Below are positions 17,639 through 26,629 of a DNA stretch of 64,000 nt, piece by piece; within the stretch, counting starts at the first letter, position 1, and every line of letters starts with the position of its first letter. The translations under genes were made by a program, and so were the position numbers. The stretch is taken from NCBI GenBank assembly GCA_022768545.1, contig JALELV010000078.1:52012-116011 (forward strand), read 5' to 3'. Source of the stretch: Oscillospiraceae bacterium (GTDB lineage: Bacteria > Bacillota > Clostridia > Oscillospirales > Ruminococcaceae). The notes under the pieces were generated by a model. It was given only the letters and a program-made list of their open reading frames with translations, was not told the DNA's origin and did not search any database.

Positions 17639-20600
17639 CGCCCTCGCCCTCCTCTATTTTTTCAAAAAACTCGCCGCGGCTCAAAGGCTCCGCGGCCCTC
17701 TGCGGGTCTCCGTCCTCCCGCCCGCACACCGGGCGGAAATCGCAGTACCGGCAGGGGTCAAAATCCCCGTGGGAAACCGGCACGGCCTGGATCTCCCCTT
17801 CCCGGAGGGTATCCGCCATATCACAGATGAGTTTCTCCACATAGCGGCGTATCTTTCCCAGCTCCTCCAGGGAGGCCACCGAGCTTTTAGGGTCCAGGCT
17901 GCCGTCGCTTTTAAGCTTCGCGGGGATAAACACCCCTTCCACGTCGTGCTCCATTCCCTGCAGAACCGTCAGGTCATCTATCAGCAGGCCGCTCATCCGC
18001 AGCGTCTGGCGCTGGAGCTTTTTAGCCTCCTTTTCCCCGGTATCCCGGGAGGCGGAGAGGAACCCCGCCTTTGCCGGCATGTAGAGCACCCCCGCCGGCA
18101 CCGCGCCGGAGAGCCGCTCCCCGCCGTTTTGGCAGATGGAGAACAAATACACCAGCATCTGGAGGTTGAGCCCGTAGTAAACATCCCCCAGGTCGAAGGT
18201 CTTGGCGCCGGATTTGTAATCCACCACCCGGACATAGCGCCGCCCGTTTTTTTCCATCACGTCCGCACGGTCCACCACGCCCTCCACCGTGACCCTTGCC
18301 CCGGCGGGGGTGACAAATTCCAGCGGTTGCACCCCGCCCTGCTCCGAGATGGGCAGCTCAAAGGCGGCGGGTTCAAAGTCGCTGACGGCAAACTCCTCCG
18401 CAATGCGGGCCACCAGGCGCTGCAGCAGGCCGGAGAGCCGCCGGAAGAGGTAGCGAAACCGCGCGGATTTTCCCTCTTCCCCGCCCATGGACGCTTTCAG
18501 GTAGTCCTCCAAAAGCAGGTCGATCTCTTCTTTCCGGCGGCTCTCCGGCAGGTCGAGCAGCCCTTTTCCGGAATATTTTGACACCATACACTGCAGCACA
18601 TAGTGGATCACCGTACCGGACTGGAGCGGCGAGAGCTCCGCCCGCCGCAGCTTTTTCATTCCCAGCCCTCCGGCGCAGAAATAGGCAAAACGGCACTGGG
18701 CATACTGCTCCAACCGGGAGGGGGAAAGCCGCATCCGGGGGCCGAAAAGCCTCCGGGATACCTTCCCATCCTCCATGCGCCACCGGCTGCCGGGGGTGGG
18801 AGATGCCGCCCGCCGGGCATCCTCCCCCCGCCCCGCCTCCTGCAAAAACGCGAGCAGCGCCGCCCTCCGGGGGCTGTCCTCCCGGGCGCGGCGGGCAAAG
18901 GCCTCAAAGGCCGTGCGGTCGTTCCACACCGCGTCCAGCTCGTCCGCCGTCCGGGCCTCGGGCGCCCTGGGGAAGATGCGCCGCACCTGCCGGACGATGG
19001 CAGAGGGATACAGGGCCCCGCCCTTTAAGTCCGCCGCCGGCCAGGAGACAAACACCTTTTCCCCGGCGCAGGTAAGGGCTGTGTAAGCAAAATAAGTCTC
19101 TTCCAGCCCGCGGCTCTGGGCGGTGCCGGAGAGCTCCACCCCCAGGGCCGCCATGGCCTCCCGCTCCGGGTCGGAAAAGAACCCGCCCCCCGCCGCCCGG
19201 GCGGGGAACTCCCCCTCCGTCGCCCCGATGAGGAACACCGCCCGGGGGTCGTCCGGGCGCACCCGCCCGGCGTCCCCGATGGTCACCTGGTCAAGCGTCT
19301 CCGGAATGCGTCCCATATCCGCCGCGGACACCGCCAGGCGGAACAGCTCCGCATGGCGCGCAAGGGGGAGCTGCACCTCCCCCAAAGCCCCGGCGTACTG
19401 CTCCATCGTGTCTAAAAGCAGGCTGTAGGCGGCGGCTTCCCGCTCCATAAATTCCCGGTCCCCGGATAAGGGACCGTCCTGAAGGTGCTGCACCATGCCG
19501 CACCCGGCCATATAGTCAAACAGAGCTTCGGCAAACCCCGCCCCGCTGCAGAGTTCCGTGCGCTCCATCAGCCGCAGCAGAGGGCCCGCCACCCGACGGC
19601 GCAGGCCCTCCGTCTCCTCCAGGCACCGGGCATCCTGTTCGGTCATCTCTCCAAACCCCGAGGGGTTTGCCCGGAAAGGTTCTGCCCACATGCGGCCCCT
19701 CACGTCCCAGACAAAGCAATACCGCTCCAAAAGGCTTATCTCCCGGTCGGAAAGCCCCAAAAGCCCTGTTTTTACGAGGCGCAGGATCTCATCCGTATCC
19801 ATGCGAAAGCGCACGGCATCCGCTGCGCAGAGCAGGGCCGCCGCCAGCGGTCTCTCGGAGAGCTTTTCCCGACGGTCCATAAAAAACGGGATCTCCCGGT
19901 TTTCAAACACCTCCCGGATGGGCTGCTCATAGCGCTCCAGCCCCCGACCCACCACCAGGATATCCCGGTAGCGGAAGCCCTTCTCCCGCACCAGGCGGCC
20001 GATCTCCCCGCTTATCCGGCGCAGCTCGTCGTAGGGGTCCCGCGACGGGATCAGGCAGATATCCTCCGGGATCTCATCCCAGCTTTCGCACTCCGCGCGA
20101 AACGCCCCCCGCTCCAGGGCGGAAAGCTCCGGGGAGGCAAAGCGCACAGGTTCGGTGAGCTCCACCGGGGCGGCCACCGCCACCCCCGCCTCACGCGCCA
20201 TGCGGATGAGCCGCGCAGTGGTCTCCGTCACCGGGGCAAAAAGGCCCAGGCCGCGGCTGCGGTCGTAGAGGCTGTCGGCCGTGGCCGCCATCCACACCTC
20301 CTCTGCCTGCGGCAAAATCTGCTCCAACAGGCGGAACTCCCCCGCGGTAAAGCCCTTGAAGGCATCCAAAAACACATGGGCCCCGGCAAAAAAGCTCTGC
20401 CCCTCCAGCATCCCGCAGGCCCGCATCAGGCTGTCCTCCGGGTCCAGATGGCCGCGGTCAACATAAGCCTGGTAGGTTTCGTAGATGAGCGCCAGCTCCC
20501 CGGCCTTTTCCCGCAGGGCGCCCGGGTCGGCCTCTTCACTCACCCGGCGCAGGTCCTCCGGACGGACTCCCGCGTTTTTAAACTCGCTGATCTGCTCCAC

Positions 20601-20957
20601 CAGCCCGGAGAGAAAAGCGGGGCCGTGCAGCCGCCCAGAGTAGAGCCGGAGCTGCTCCTGGCACTGGGAGAGGGCAAGGCTCATGTAAAGGCACCGGGAA
20701 GGCCCCTCCAGCGCCTCGCCCGCCAGGCCCCCGTATTCCCGGAAGACCAGGTCGCACAGGCGTGTAAAGCTAAGCACCTCCACGCCCATGGCTTTTGCTG
20801 CCCCAAGGGCGCGGTAAAGCGCCCGCTCCGTGCCGAAGGAATACTGCTCCGGCACCAGCACCAGCACTCTTTTCCCGTCCCGGGCCGCCCGGCAGATCTC
20901 TTCCCGCAGGCGGGTGGTCTTGCCGGTCCCCGCCGTTCCGATGATAAAGCGAAGCAT
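17613..20957 (-). CDS. addB: ATP-dependent helicase/nuclease subunit B
   Basis: Partner of AddA in the AddAB recombination nuclease. The protein has 1114 residues. The N-terminus carries a P-loop GTAGTGKTT and VLVPEQYSFGTERAL. The C-terminal nuclease motif is VVDYKSGAKTF. The iron-sulfur cluster cysteines typical of AddB are visible: one in YAQCRFAYFC before the nuclease and three in CRYCDFRPVC near the end. The ATG at 20955-20957 follows an AGGAGAGAGAGG stretch. Upstream by 109 bases is the unrecognised membrane protein gene, read the same way. Confidence 0.96.
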   Translation of the reverse strand: MLRFIIGTAGTGKTTRLREEICRAARDGKRVLVLVPEQYSFGTERALYRALGAAKAMGVEVLSFTRLCDLVFREYGGLAGEALEGPSRCLYMSLALSQCQEQLRLYSGRLHGPAFLSGLVEQISEFKNAGVRPEDLRRVSEEADPGALREKAGELALIYETYQAYVDRGHLDPEDSLMRACGMLEGQSFFAGAHVFLDAFKGFTAGEFRLLEQILPQAEEVWMAATADSLYDRSRGLGLFAPVTETTARLIRMAREAGVAVAAPVELTEPVRFASPELSALERGAFRAECESWDEIPEDICLIPSRDPYDELRRISGEIGRLVREKGFRYRDILVVGRGLERYEQPIREVFENREIPFFMDRREKLSERPLAAALLCAADAVRFRMDTDEILRLVKTGLLGLSDREISLLERYCFVWDVRGRMWAEPFRANPSGFGEMTEQDARCLEETEGLRRRVAGPLLRLMERTELCSGAGFAEALFDYMAGCGMVQHLQDGPLSGDREFMEREAAAYSLLLDTMEQYAGALGEVQLPLARHAELFRLAVSAADMGRIPETLDQVTIGDAGRVRPDDPRAVFLIGATEGEFPARAAGGGFFSDPEREAMAALGVELSGTAQSRGLEETYFAYTALTCAGEKVFVSWPAADLKGGALYPSAIVRQVRRIFPRAPEARTADELDAVWNDRTAFEAFARRAREDSPRRAALLAFLQEAGRGEDARRAASPTPGSRWRMEDGKVSRRLFGPRMRLSPSRLEQYAQCRFAYFCAGGLGMKKLRRAELSPLQSGTVIHYVLQCMVSKYSGKGLLDLPESRRKEEIDLLLEDYLKASMGGEEGKSARFRYLFRRLSGLLQRLVARIAEEFAVSDFEPAAFELPISEQGGVQPLEFVTPAGARVTVEGVVDRADVMEKNGRRYVRVVDYKSGAKTFDLGDVYYGLNLQMLVYLFSICQNGGERLSGAVPAGVLYMPAKAGFLSASRDTGEKEAKKLQRQTLRMSGLLIDDLTVLQGMEHDVEGVFIPAKLKSDGSLDPKSSVASLEELGKIRRYVEKLICDMADTLREGEIQAVPVSHGDFDPCRYCDFRPVCGREDGDPQRAAEPLSRGEFFEKIEEGEGVGGEKMDR

Positions 20958-21066
20958 TCCTCTCTCTCCTTTCCCGGGCCAAAACGGCGGGACGCCCGGC
21001 CTGCCCGCCGTGCGCTCCCGCCGCGTGCCCGCGGGGCATAAGGCCCCGGGCTCTGCCCTTTTCCGG

Positions 21067-22578
21067 TCACTGCGGCCGGTTCGCGCGCTCCTGTTCTTTC
21101 CGCCTGCGCTTTTCCCGCTTTGCCAGCTGCCTTTCCCGGCGCAGACGCGCCTTATTTTCCCGGTGCAGCTCCTTTTCCGCCTCTTTGATCTGGCGGATCA
21201 CCGAGTCGTAATCCACCACGCCCAGGCCGAAGAGCCAGGAGGCGTAGGGGGCGTAGTCAAGGCTAAGGGCAAAGCCGCCCAGGTTTGCCCGGTTGGCGCC
21301 CTCGCTGTTCCACTGCAGGCGGTAGCGGCCCTTCTCCTTTTTTAAAAAGATCCCCTTTCCGCCGCAGTCCCGCAGGATATCCACGCAGACAGGCTTTCGC
21401 AGCCAGTTTTTGCCCCAGAGGTACAGCCCGCCGTCCTTCAGAACCAAAAAGCAGCGCATCCTCTTGGGAATGCCGTGAAACCGAAACAGGGCAAAAGCCG
21501 GGATCATCAGCTCCCCTTCCCCAAGCTGCTCCCGCAGCTGTTTGGGAAGCCGGCGAAAGACCGGCGGCTGTATCTTATCCCGCCGGAAAAACCGCTGGAT
21601 GCTGTGCCAGGCGGTCCTGACGTAAAGATGGTCATAGTAGCGCACGGCAAGGTACGCTGTTTTATACAGCGCCCCGCAGAGGAGAAGCACCGCCGCCCCG
21701 ATCAGCAGCCCTATGGCCGGGTCTGTCTGGGAAAAATAGAGCACCGCCGCGGCCAGACTCCCTTTTACCAGTGCAAACCAAAAGTTTCCCAGCGGCACAG
21801 GCAGCGTGATGATCTGCACAAAGCGCCGCACCGTTTTGACAACGGTATACACCGACACCCCCAGCGCCAGGGCCAGGAAGGAGACGGAAAACACCACAAC
21901 GGCTGCCAGAGGCCGCCAGAGACCCATCAAAAGCGGCGTGGGCCCCGCGCAGGCCGCCGGGAGCGCCGCGGTGGAAACAGAGGGCGCCCGCAGAAAAAAA
22001 TCCACCAGGTTGATGACAGTAAACAGCAGCACCAGCGTGTACCCCGCAAGGTTGCCGAGCTGGTTGGAGAAATAGTTGGACACCGGCCGGGCCACCGCCA
22101 AAAGCGGCGGACAGCACAGCTCGCCGATCTGTTCTGCCAGGCTCACCAGCGCCCAGAGCCCCAAAACAGAAAGCAGCGTCACCGCCGCCGGAAAGGTGGC
22201 GATGGGCAGCCCCGAGAGATCCACCAGCCGGCGGCTGCCCTCCGCCCCGGCCTGCGCCAGCCGCCGCAGCTGCGGCGCCTCCTCCAGCAGCGCGCCCACC
22301 GGGAGAGCTCCGTTCTGCACCGCCCCTATCACCGACATCGCCGTCATGGCCACAAGGGGGCTGGATGCGGCGGAGACCTCCGCGCTGAAACTGCCCAGCA
22401 GCTGGCTGGAGGCGTTTTGCAAAAGCGCCTCCCCCACCGTGCCGCCGGCTTCCCCTTCCGCCCGGGCCCGGGGCGCGCAGAGGGCTGCCGTCAGCACGGC
22501 GGAAAGGGCCATGCACAGGCACGCCCAGCGCAGGGCCGTCCTTCGATTCTCTTTTAAAAGCTGTCTGTAAAAAAGCAC
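21067..22578 (-). CDS. Unrecognised multi-pass membrane protein with basic tail
   Basis: I do not recognise this 503-residue protein. It starts at a GTG (22576-22578) and has a hydrophobic N-terminal segment ending in an ALCAPRARA stretch that looks like a signal-peptide cleavage site. Five to seven further hydrophobic segments follow between about residues 60 and 320. The C-terminal 170 residues are soluble-looking, with several conserved-looking stretches (FRFHGIPKRMRCFLV, GGLYLWGKNW), and end in a very Lys/Arg/Glu-rich coiled tail. It lies 23 bases after the Gfo/Idh gene and before addB, all read leftward, so the four genes may share a transcript. Envelope or sporulation roles are possible but unsupported. 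Confidence 0.7.
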   Translation of the reverse strand: MLFYRQLLKENRRTALRWACLCMALSAVLTAALCAPRARAEGEAGGTVGEALLQNASSQLLGSFSAEVSAASSPLVAMTAMSVIGAVQNGALPVGALLEEAPQLRRLAQAGAEGSRRLVDLSGLPIATFPAAVTLLSVLGLWALVSLAEQIGELCCPPLLAVARPVSNYFSNQLGNLAGYTLVLLFTVINLVDFFLRAPSVSTAALPAACAGPTPLLMGLWRPLAAVVVFSVSFLALALGVSVYTVVKTVRRFVQIITLPVPLGNFWFALVKGSLAAAVLYFSQTDPAIGLLIGAAVLLLCGALYKTAYLAVRYYDHLYVRTAWHSIQRFFRRDKIQPPVFRRLPKQLREQLGEGELMIPAFALFRFHGIPKRMRCFLVLKDGGLYLWGKNWLRKPVCVDILRDCGGKGIFLKKEKGRYRLQWNSEGANRANLGGFALSLDYAPYASWLFGLGVVDYDSVIRQIKEAEKELHRENKARLRRERQLAKREKRRRKEQERANRPQ

Positions 22579-22601
22579 TGTCCGTCACCACTTTGGTAAA
22601 A

Positions 22602-23603
22602 TTATCGCCCGTCGTCGCAGGGGAAATGGACCCCCGCCGCCTGCCGTACCCTGAGCAGCATCCCGCATACCCGGCAGGAGAGTTCTGCCAGATACTCATA
22701 CCGTTCCCGGTTCTTCTCCGGGTGAAGGATGAATTCAGCGAAGCTGTCGGCCTCGAAGCTCATGGCCCTGGGGTGCGGGGTGTTCCCGGTCAGTGTCTCC
22801 TCGCTGCCGTCCCGCCAGATGATCTTCATATTGCTGAACACCGACATATCCTCAAACACCAGGGTGCCCTTGTCCCCCTGCACCTCGCTCCAGCAGCGGT
22901 TGGTGCCGATCTTGGAGGCCGAGGCCACCGCCAGCTTGTCCGGATAGGAAAAAACAGCTGCAGTCACGCCGTCCACCCCGCTCTGTGTCACAGCGGAAGC
23001 GGCAAGCACCCGGTCCGGCTCTCCAAAAAGGTGCAGGATGGGATAGACACAGTAGACCCCCATGTCCATGATCGCCCCGGTGGCAAAGGCCGGGTTAAAG
23101 ATGTTGGGCAGGCTCCCCGCGGCCAGGGCGTTGTATTTGGAGGAGACGTGCTCATAAAAAAGCTTGATGTAGGAAACCTTGCCCAGCCGGGCGATGCCCT
23201 CCTCCAGGCGCTTCATCTCCGGCATATGCATGGTGGTGATGGCCTCCAAAAATACCACACCCTTTTCCTTTGCCAAAGCGTAGAGCTCCCTTGCTTTCTC
23301 CTCGCTGGTGGTCAGGGGTTTTTCACAGATCACATGTTTGCCCGCCCGCAAAAAAAGCGCGGACTGCTCGTAGTGCAGGGAGTTGGGGCTCGCGACATAT
23401 ACCGCCTGGATGCGCTCCGAAGCGGCCATGGCGTCCAGATCGTCAAACAGCTCCGCCTGTGGGGCCTGGGCCGCTGCAAACTCCTCCGCGCGGCCGAGGC
23501 TGCGGGAGTAAACCGCCCCGCAATGGAGTTTTCCCGTCTGCCGGGCCCCCTCAATAAAATGCTCCGTGATCCAGCTGGTACCGACTACGCCGTATTCTAT
23601 CAT
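22602..23603 (-). CDS. Gfo/Idh/MocA-family oxidoreductase
   Basis: NAD(P)-dependent dehydrogenase of the glucose-fructose oxidoreductase type, acting on a sugar, inositol or related polyol. From the ATG at 23601-23603 (GGAAAGGA upstream) it has 333 residues. The N-terminal Rossmann fold begins IEYGVVGTSWITEHFIEGA and contains the family hallmark HVICEKPLTT near residue 92. The C-terminal dimerising sheet includes IMDMGVYCVYPILHLFGEP. An upstream ATG would add 17 residues without a better site. There is no sugar operon nearby, so the substrate is unknown. Confidence 0.9.
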   Translation of the reverse strand: MIEYGVVGTSWITEHFIEGARQTGKLHCGAVYSRSLGRAEEFAAAQAPQAELFDDLDAMAASERIQAVYVASPNSLHYEQSALFLRAGKHVICEKPLTTSEEKARELYALAKEKGVVFLEAITTMHMPEMKRLEEGIARLGKVSYIKLFYEHVSSKYNALAAGSLPNIFNPAFATGAIMDMGVYCVYPILHLFGEPDRVLAASAVTQSGVDGVTAAVFSYPDKLAVASASKIGTNRCWSEVQGDKGTLVFEDMSVFSNMKIIWRDGSEETLTGNTPHPRAMSFEADSFAEFILHPEKNRERYEYLAELSCRVCGMLLRVRQAAGVHFPCDDGR

Positions 23604-23669
23604 CTGTCTGTCCTTTCCGCCGCTTTTCCTTCGGATGCCTTTTGTGCGGCACAAATTAACTTAAATTTT

Positions 23670-23698
23670 AGTATAGCACAGTTTTAGGGGAATGCGAA
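23670..23698 (-). promoter_or_regulatory. Probable promoter of the Gfo/Idh gene
   Basis: Minus strand TTCGCA (23693-23698), 17 bases, TATACT (23670-23675), about 65 bases before the start codon. The -10 is good and the -35 matches 4 of 6. It lies between the hpf terminator and the gene. Confidence 0.5.
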
Positions 23699-23712
23699 GC
23701 CCACAGACATAT

Positions 23713-23740
23713 AAAAATGCCCGGGCGAAACGCCCGGGCA
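23713..23740 (-). terminator. Terminator of hpf
   Basis: A 10-bp GC-rich stem (TGCCCGGGCG with CGCCCGGGCA, loop TTT, 23718-23740) is followed on the minus strand by TTTTT. It starts 13 bases past the hpf stop. Confidence 0.9.
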
Positions 23741-23753
23741 CCGGTTATTTATT

Positions 23754-24278
23754 TTAGTCGTTTTCCGGGATCAGAAGGCCGTAATTGCCGTTCTTCCTGC
23801 GGTAAACCACATTGATCTCGTTTGTCTCCGCGTTGCGGAACATATAAAAGGCGTGTCCCAGAAGATTCATCTGAAGAATAGCTTCTTCCTCATGCATGGG
23901 CTTTACCGGGAAGGTCTTGGTCTTTACCACATGAAGGCTCTCTTCCTCACCGGCCTCATCGTGGTAAACCGGGTCGAAGGCCGAATCCCGCAGCTTCTGC
24001 TCCAGCTTGGACTTGTTTTTGACGATCTGCTTAAAGAGGGAATCCACCACCGCTTCCAGAGAATCGGCGCGGTCAGAGGTTGTCTTTTCGGCGCGGAAAT
24101 ACATGCCCTGCGCCTGGATCGTGACCTCCACCGTCTCCCTCTCCCGCTCGTTGGTCACCACAACGGCTGCGGACGCGCCGTCGTCAAAAAAACGGTCCAG
24201 CTTCGCAAGCTTTTTCTCCACTCGGTCTCTGAAGGAATCCTTTATGGTGGTCTTTCTTGCCGTGATAGCAAATTTCAT
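23754..24278 (-). CDS. hpf: Ribosome hibernation promoting factor, long form
   Basis: Binds the 30S decoding site and pairs ribosomes into inactive 100S dimers in stationary phase or stress. At 174 residues it is the long form. The N-terminal S30AE domain begins MKFAITARKTTIKDSFRDRVEKK but with family residues throughout, and the C-terminal dimerisation domain has MHEEEAILQMNLLGHAFYMF and EINVVYRRKNGNYGLL. It stands alone between its own promoter and terminator, as is usual for a growth-phase-regulated gene. Confidence 0.96.
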   Translation of the reverse strand: MKFAITARKTTIKDSFRDRVEKKLAKLDRFFDDGASAAVVVTNERERETVEVTIQAQGMYFRAEKTTSDRADSLEAVVDSLFKQIVKNKSKLEQKLRDSAFDPVYHDEAGEEESLHVVKTKTFPVKPMHEEEAILQMNLLGHAFYMFRNAETNEINVVYRRKNGNYGLLIPEND

Positions 24279-24367
24279 ACGTTCAACCCCTTTTCTTATA
24301 ATACCCTTGTCCCGGGCATGACAGATATCCTCTCCGCACCCCTTCTCTCTCTCTTGAATTTGTCTAT

Positions 24368-24396
24368 ATTATATCATATAATATTAATATTTTCAA
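24368..24396 (-). promoter_or_regulatory. Sigma-A-like promoter of hpf
   Basis: Minus strand TTGAAA (24391-24396), 17 bases, TATAAT (24368-24373). A leader of about 80 bases follows. The area is unusually AT-rich for this genome. A general stress promoter could also exist but is not obvious. Confidence 0.75.
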
Positions 24397-24472
24397 TGAA
24401 AACTGTGAACTTAGATGAAACATTTCTGTGTTTATTTTTAAAAGGGCCTGTTTTTTCCCGCCCGTTCCCATC

Positions 24473-24509
24473 AAAAAAATCCGCCCTCTTCCGGAAGGAA
24501 AAGGGCGGA
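24473..24509 (-). terminator. Terminator after the fumarase alpha gene
   Basis: The stem TCCGCCCT...AGGGCGGA with an inner TTCC/GGAA pairing (24480-24509) is followed on the minus strand by seven T residues (24473-24479). It ends the amidohydrolase-fumarase operon. Confidence 0.85.
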
Positions 24510-24535
24510 CCGCTGTGCCCGCGGGGGGCTTTTTG

Positions 24536-25378
24536 TCACAGGGAGGCCATGGCGTGGCGCGTCACATGGCAGCCCATGTTCACCGCCACCGGCAGCCCGG
24601 CGATATGGGTGGCGTACTGCTCAATGTTCACCGCCAGCGCCGTAGTATCCCCCCCAAAGCCCTGGGGGCCCACGCCGGTGCGGTTGATGCGGCAAAGCAG
24701 TTCTTTTTCCATCTGAGCATAATACTCGTCCGTGTTGGGGCGGTCACTGCTGCGGCAGAGGGCCTTTTTGGCCAGCAGCGCCACCTGCTCAAAGTTCCCG
24801 CCGATGCCCACGCCCACCACTACCGGCGGGCATGGGTTGCTCCCGGCCAGGGTGACGCACTCCACCACAAAATCCATAATATCCTCCCGGGAGGCCGCCG
24901 GGGTAAACATTTTGAGTCGGCTCATATTCTCGCTGCCAAAGCCCTTGGGCGCCACCGTGATGGTGCACTCCTCCCCTTCCACCAGCTCCAGATGCAGAAC
25001 AGCCGGGGTGTTGTCCCCGGTGTTCACCCGGCGCAGCGGGTCTCCGGCCACGGAACAGCGCAGCAGCCCCTCGGTGTAGCCCAGGGACACCCCCCGGTTC
25101 ACCGCCTCCGTCAGCAAACCTCCGGTGATATGCACCTCCTGCCCCAGGCGCACAAACACCACCGCCATGCCGGTATCCTGGCAAATGGGGATATCCATCT
25201 CCCTGGCCACACGGCAGTTTTCCATCAGGTCTCCCAGAATTTCTTTGGCCAGCGGGGATGTCTCCCGCTCCGCGGCGCCGGCAAGCCGCGCCTCGATGTC
25301 GCAGGGCAACACCTTGTTGGCGCGGATGCACAGGTCCCGCACCGCCTGGGTGATCTGGCCCGCCCGGATCTCTCTCAT
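24536..25378 (-). CDS. Class I fumarate hydratase / tartrate dehydratase alpha subunit
   Basis: Iron-sulfur hydro-lyase alpha subunit, oxygen-sensitive, that interconverts fumarate and malate or dehydrates tartrate. It has 280 residues. Likely [4Fe-4S] ligands are the cysteines in PICQDTG near residue 65, GSNPCPP near 182 and in the later CRINRTG stretch. GPQGFGGDTTALAVNIE is typical of the family. A beta subunit is normally encoded right behind it, but here a terminator follows and no beta gene is seen in this window. It lies 15 bases after the amidohydrolase gene. Confidence 0.9.
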   Translation of the reverse strand: MREIRAGQITQAVRDLCIRANKVLPCDIEARLAGAAERETSPLAKEILGDLMENCRVAREMDIPICQDTGMAVVFVRLGQEVHITGGLLTEAVNRGVSLGYTEGLLRCSVAGDPLRRVNTGDNTPAVLHLELVEGEECTITVAPKGFGSENMSRLKMFTPAASREDIMDFVVECVTLAGSNPCPPVVVGVGIGGNFEQVALLAKKALCRSSDRPNTDEYYAQMEKELLCRINRTGVGPQGFGGDTTALAVNIEQYATHIAGLPVAVNMGCHVTRHAMASL

Positions 25379-25393
25379 ATGCGTTTCCTCCCG

Positions 25394-26548
25394 TTATAAA
25401 ATGCGCTCTCCGCGGCAGAATACCATCTCCGGGCGCCCTCCCAGAGAAAGGGGATCTCTCCGGAACACCAGCACGTCCGCCTCCTTGCCCGGCTCCAGAG
25501 AGCCCAGGCGGCCGTCTATCCCCAGCATCTTCGCGGGGTGGATCGTAATGGCCCGCAGGGCCTCCTCCCGGTCCATACCGCCTTCCACCGCGAAGCCGGC
25601 GCAGAGGGGCAGCTGCTCGATGGGCAGCTCCGGATGGTCGGTGCAGATGGCGGTGAGCACTCCCGCGCGGGAGAGCACTCCCGGGTTTTCCACCGTCTGG
25701 TCCTTGAGCTCCGGTTTGCTGCGGGAGCCGGGACAGGGGCCCGTCACGGCAAAGGCCCCCTCCTTTGCCAGCTCTCCGGCGATCAGATGCCCCTCCGTGC
25801 AGTGGATCAGGAGATAATCAAGATCAAATTCCTTTGCAATGCGGATCGCCGTAAAAATATCGTCCGCACGGTGCGCGTGAAAATGGGCCTTTACCTTTTG
25901 TTCCAGCAGGGGGATCAGAGCTTCACATTTAAAATCGAATTCCGGCTCGTCCAGTTCCTCGTCCAGCTCCGCCTCCTGTTTGTCCCTCAGATACCTCTGC
26001 GCCTTGAACAGCTGCTCCCGGATCAGCGCCGCGGTGGCCATACGGGTGGCGGGGCCGCTACTCTTGTCGTGGTAGCAGCCCTTGGGGTTTTCCCCCAGCG
26101 CAAACTTGATGCCGATGCAGCCGGAGATCAGCATGTCATCCACCCGGATGCCCACCGTTTTCATGGCGCACATCTGCCCGCCGATGGGGTTGGCGCTGCC
26201 GGGCCCCGTCACCACTGTGAGCACCCCTGCCCGGGCGGCCTCCAAAAAGCCGCGGTCCCGGGGGTTTACCGCGTCCACAGCGCGCAGATGGGGGGTACAG
26301 GGGTCCGTCTCCTCGTTGCCATCCTCCCCTTCAAAACCCAAAGAGTCCTCCCACATGCCGATATGGCAGTGGGCGTCAATAAACCCGGGCAGCACCTGGG
26401 CCCCTCCCAGGTCCACCGCGTCCTGCGGCACGGGGAAAAGCTCCTCCATAGGGCCCGTCCGGGCGATGAGCCCGTCCTTCATCTCCAGATATCCGGGGGA
26501 AAACACCTTTCCCGCCATGGTGTGGATCTGTCCGTTGATCAGTATCAT
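25394..26548 (-). CDS. Metal-dependent amidohydrolase
   Basis: Amidohydrolase-superfamily hydrolase of cyclic amides or related bonds. From the ATG at 26546-26548 (AGGAGAG 7 bases upstream) it has 384 residues. Metal ligands are visible in GFIDAHCHIG near residue 56, HFHAHRADD, LIHCTEGH and the catalytic aspartate in AICTDHPELP. HPAKMLGIDGRLGSLEPGK near the C-terminus is the usual end of the composite domain. It resembles imidazolonepropionase-like members, but no histidine-utilisation genes are near. It is co-transcribed with the fumarase alpha gene; the substrate is unknown. Confidence 0.88.
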   Translation of the reverse strand: MILINGQIHTMAGKVFSPGYLEMKDGLIARTGPMEELFPVPQDAVDLGGAQVLPGFIDAHCHIGMWEDSLGFEGEDGNEETDPCTPHLRAVDAVNPRDRGFLEAARAGVLTVVTGPGSANPIGGQMCAMKTVGIRVDDMLISGCIGIKFALGENPKGCYHDKSSGPATRMATAALIREQLFKAQRYLRDKQEAELDEELDEPEFDFKCEALIPLLEQKVKAHFHAHRADDIFTAIRIAKEFDLDYLLIHCTEGHLIAGELAKEGAFAVTGPCPGSRSKPELKDQTVENPGVLSRAGVLTAICTDHPELPIEQLPLCAGFAVEGGMDREEALRAITIHPAKMLGIDGRLGSLEPGKEADVLVFRRDPLSLGGRPEMVFCRGERIL

Positions 26549-26567
26549 ATGCTCTCTCCTTTTGCAC

Positions 26568-26616
26568 AAAAAGAAAGTGCTTCAAGACGTTTCGTTCCGA
26601 AAGGCCCTAAAGCACT
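26568..26616 (-). terminator. Probable terminator after yabR
   Basis: The stem AGTGCTT/AAGCACT (26576-26616) with an inner GC-rich loop is followed on the minus strand by TTCTTTTT. It sits 14 bases past the yabR-like stop, just before the amidohydrolase gene. Confidence 0.6.
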
Positions 26617-26629
26617 CTGTGCTCTTTGC

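Noticed and set aside
21475..22557. Plus-strand 360-residue frame opposite the membrane protein
   Set aside because: Composition (His/Gln/Arg-rich) is typical of an antisense of GC-rich coding; no motif or start signal.
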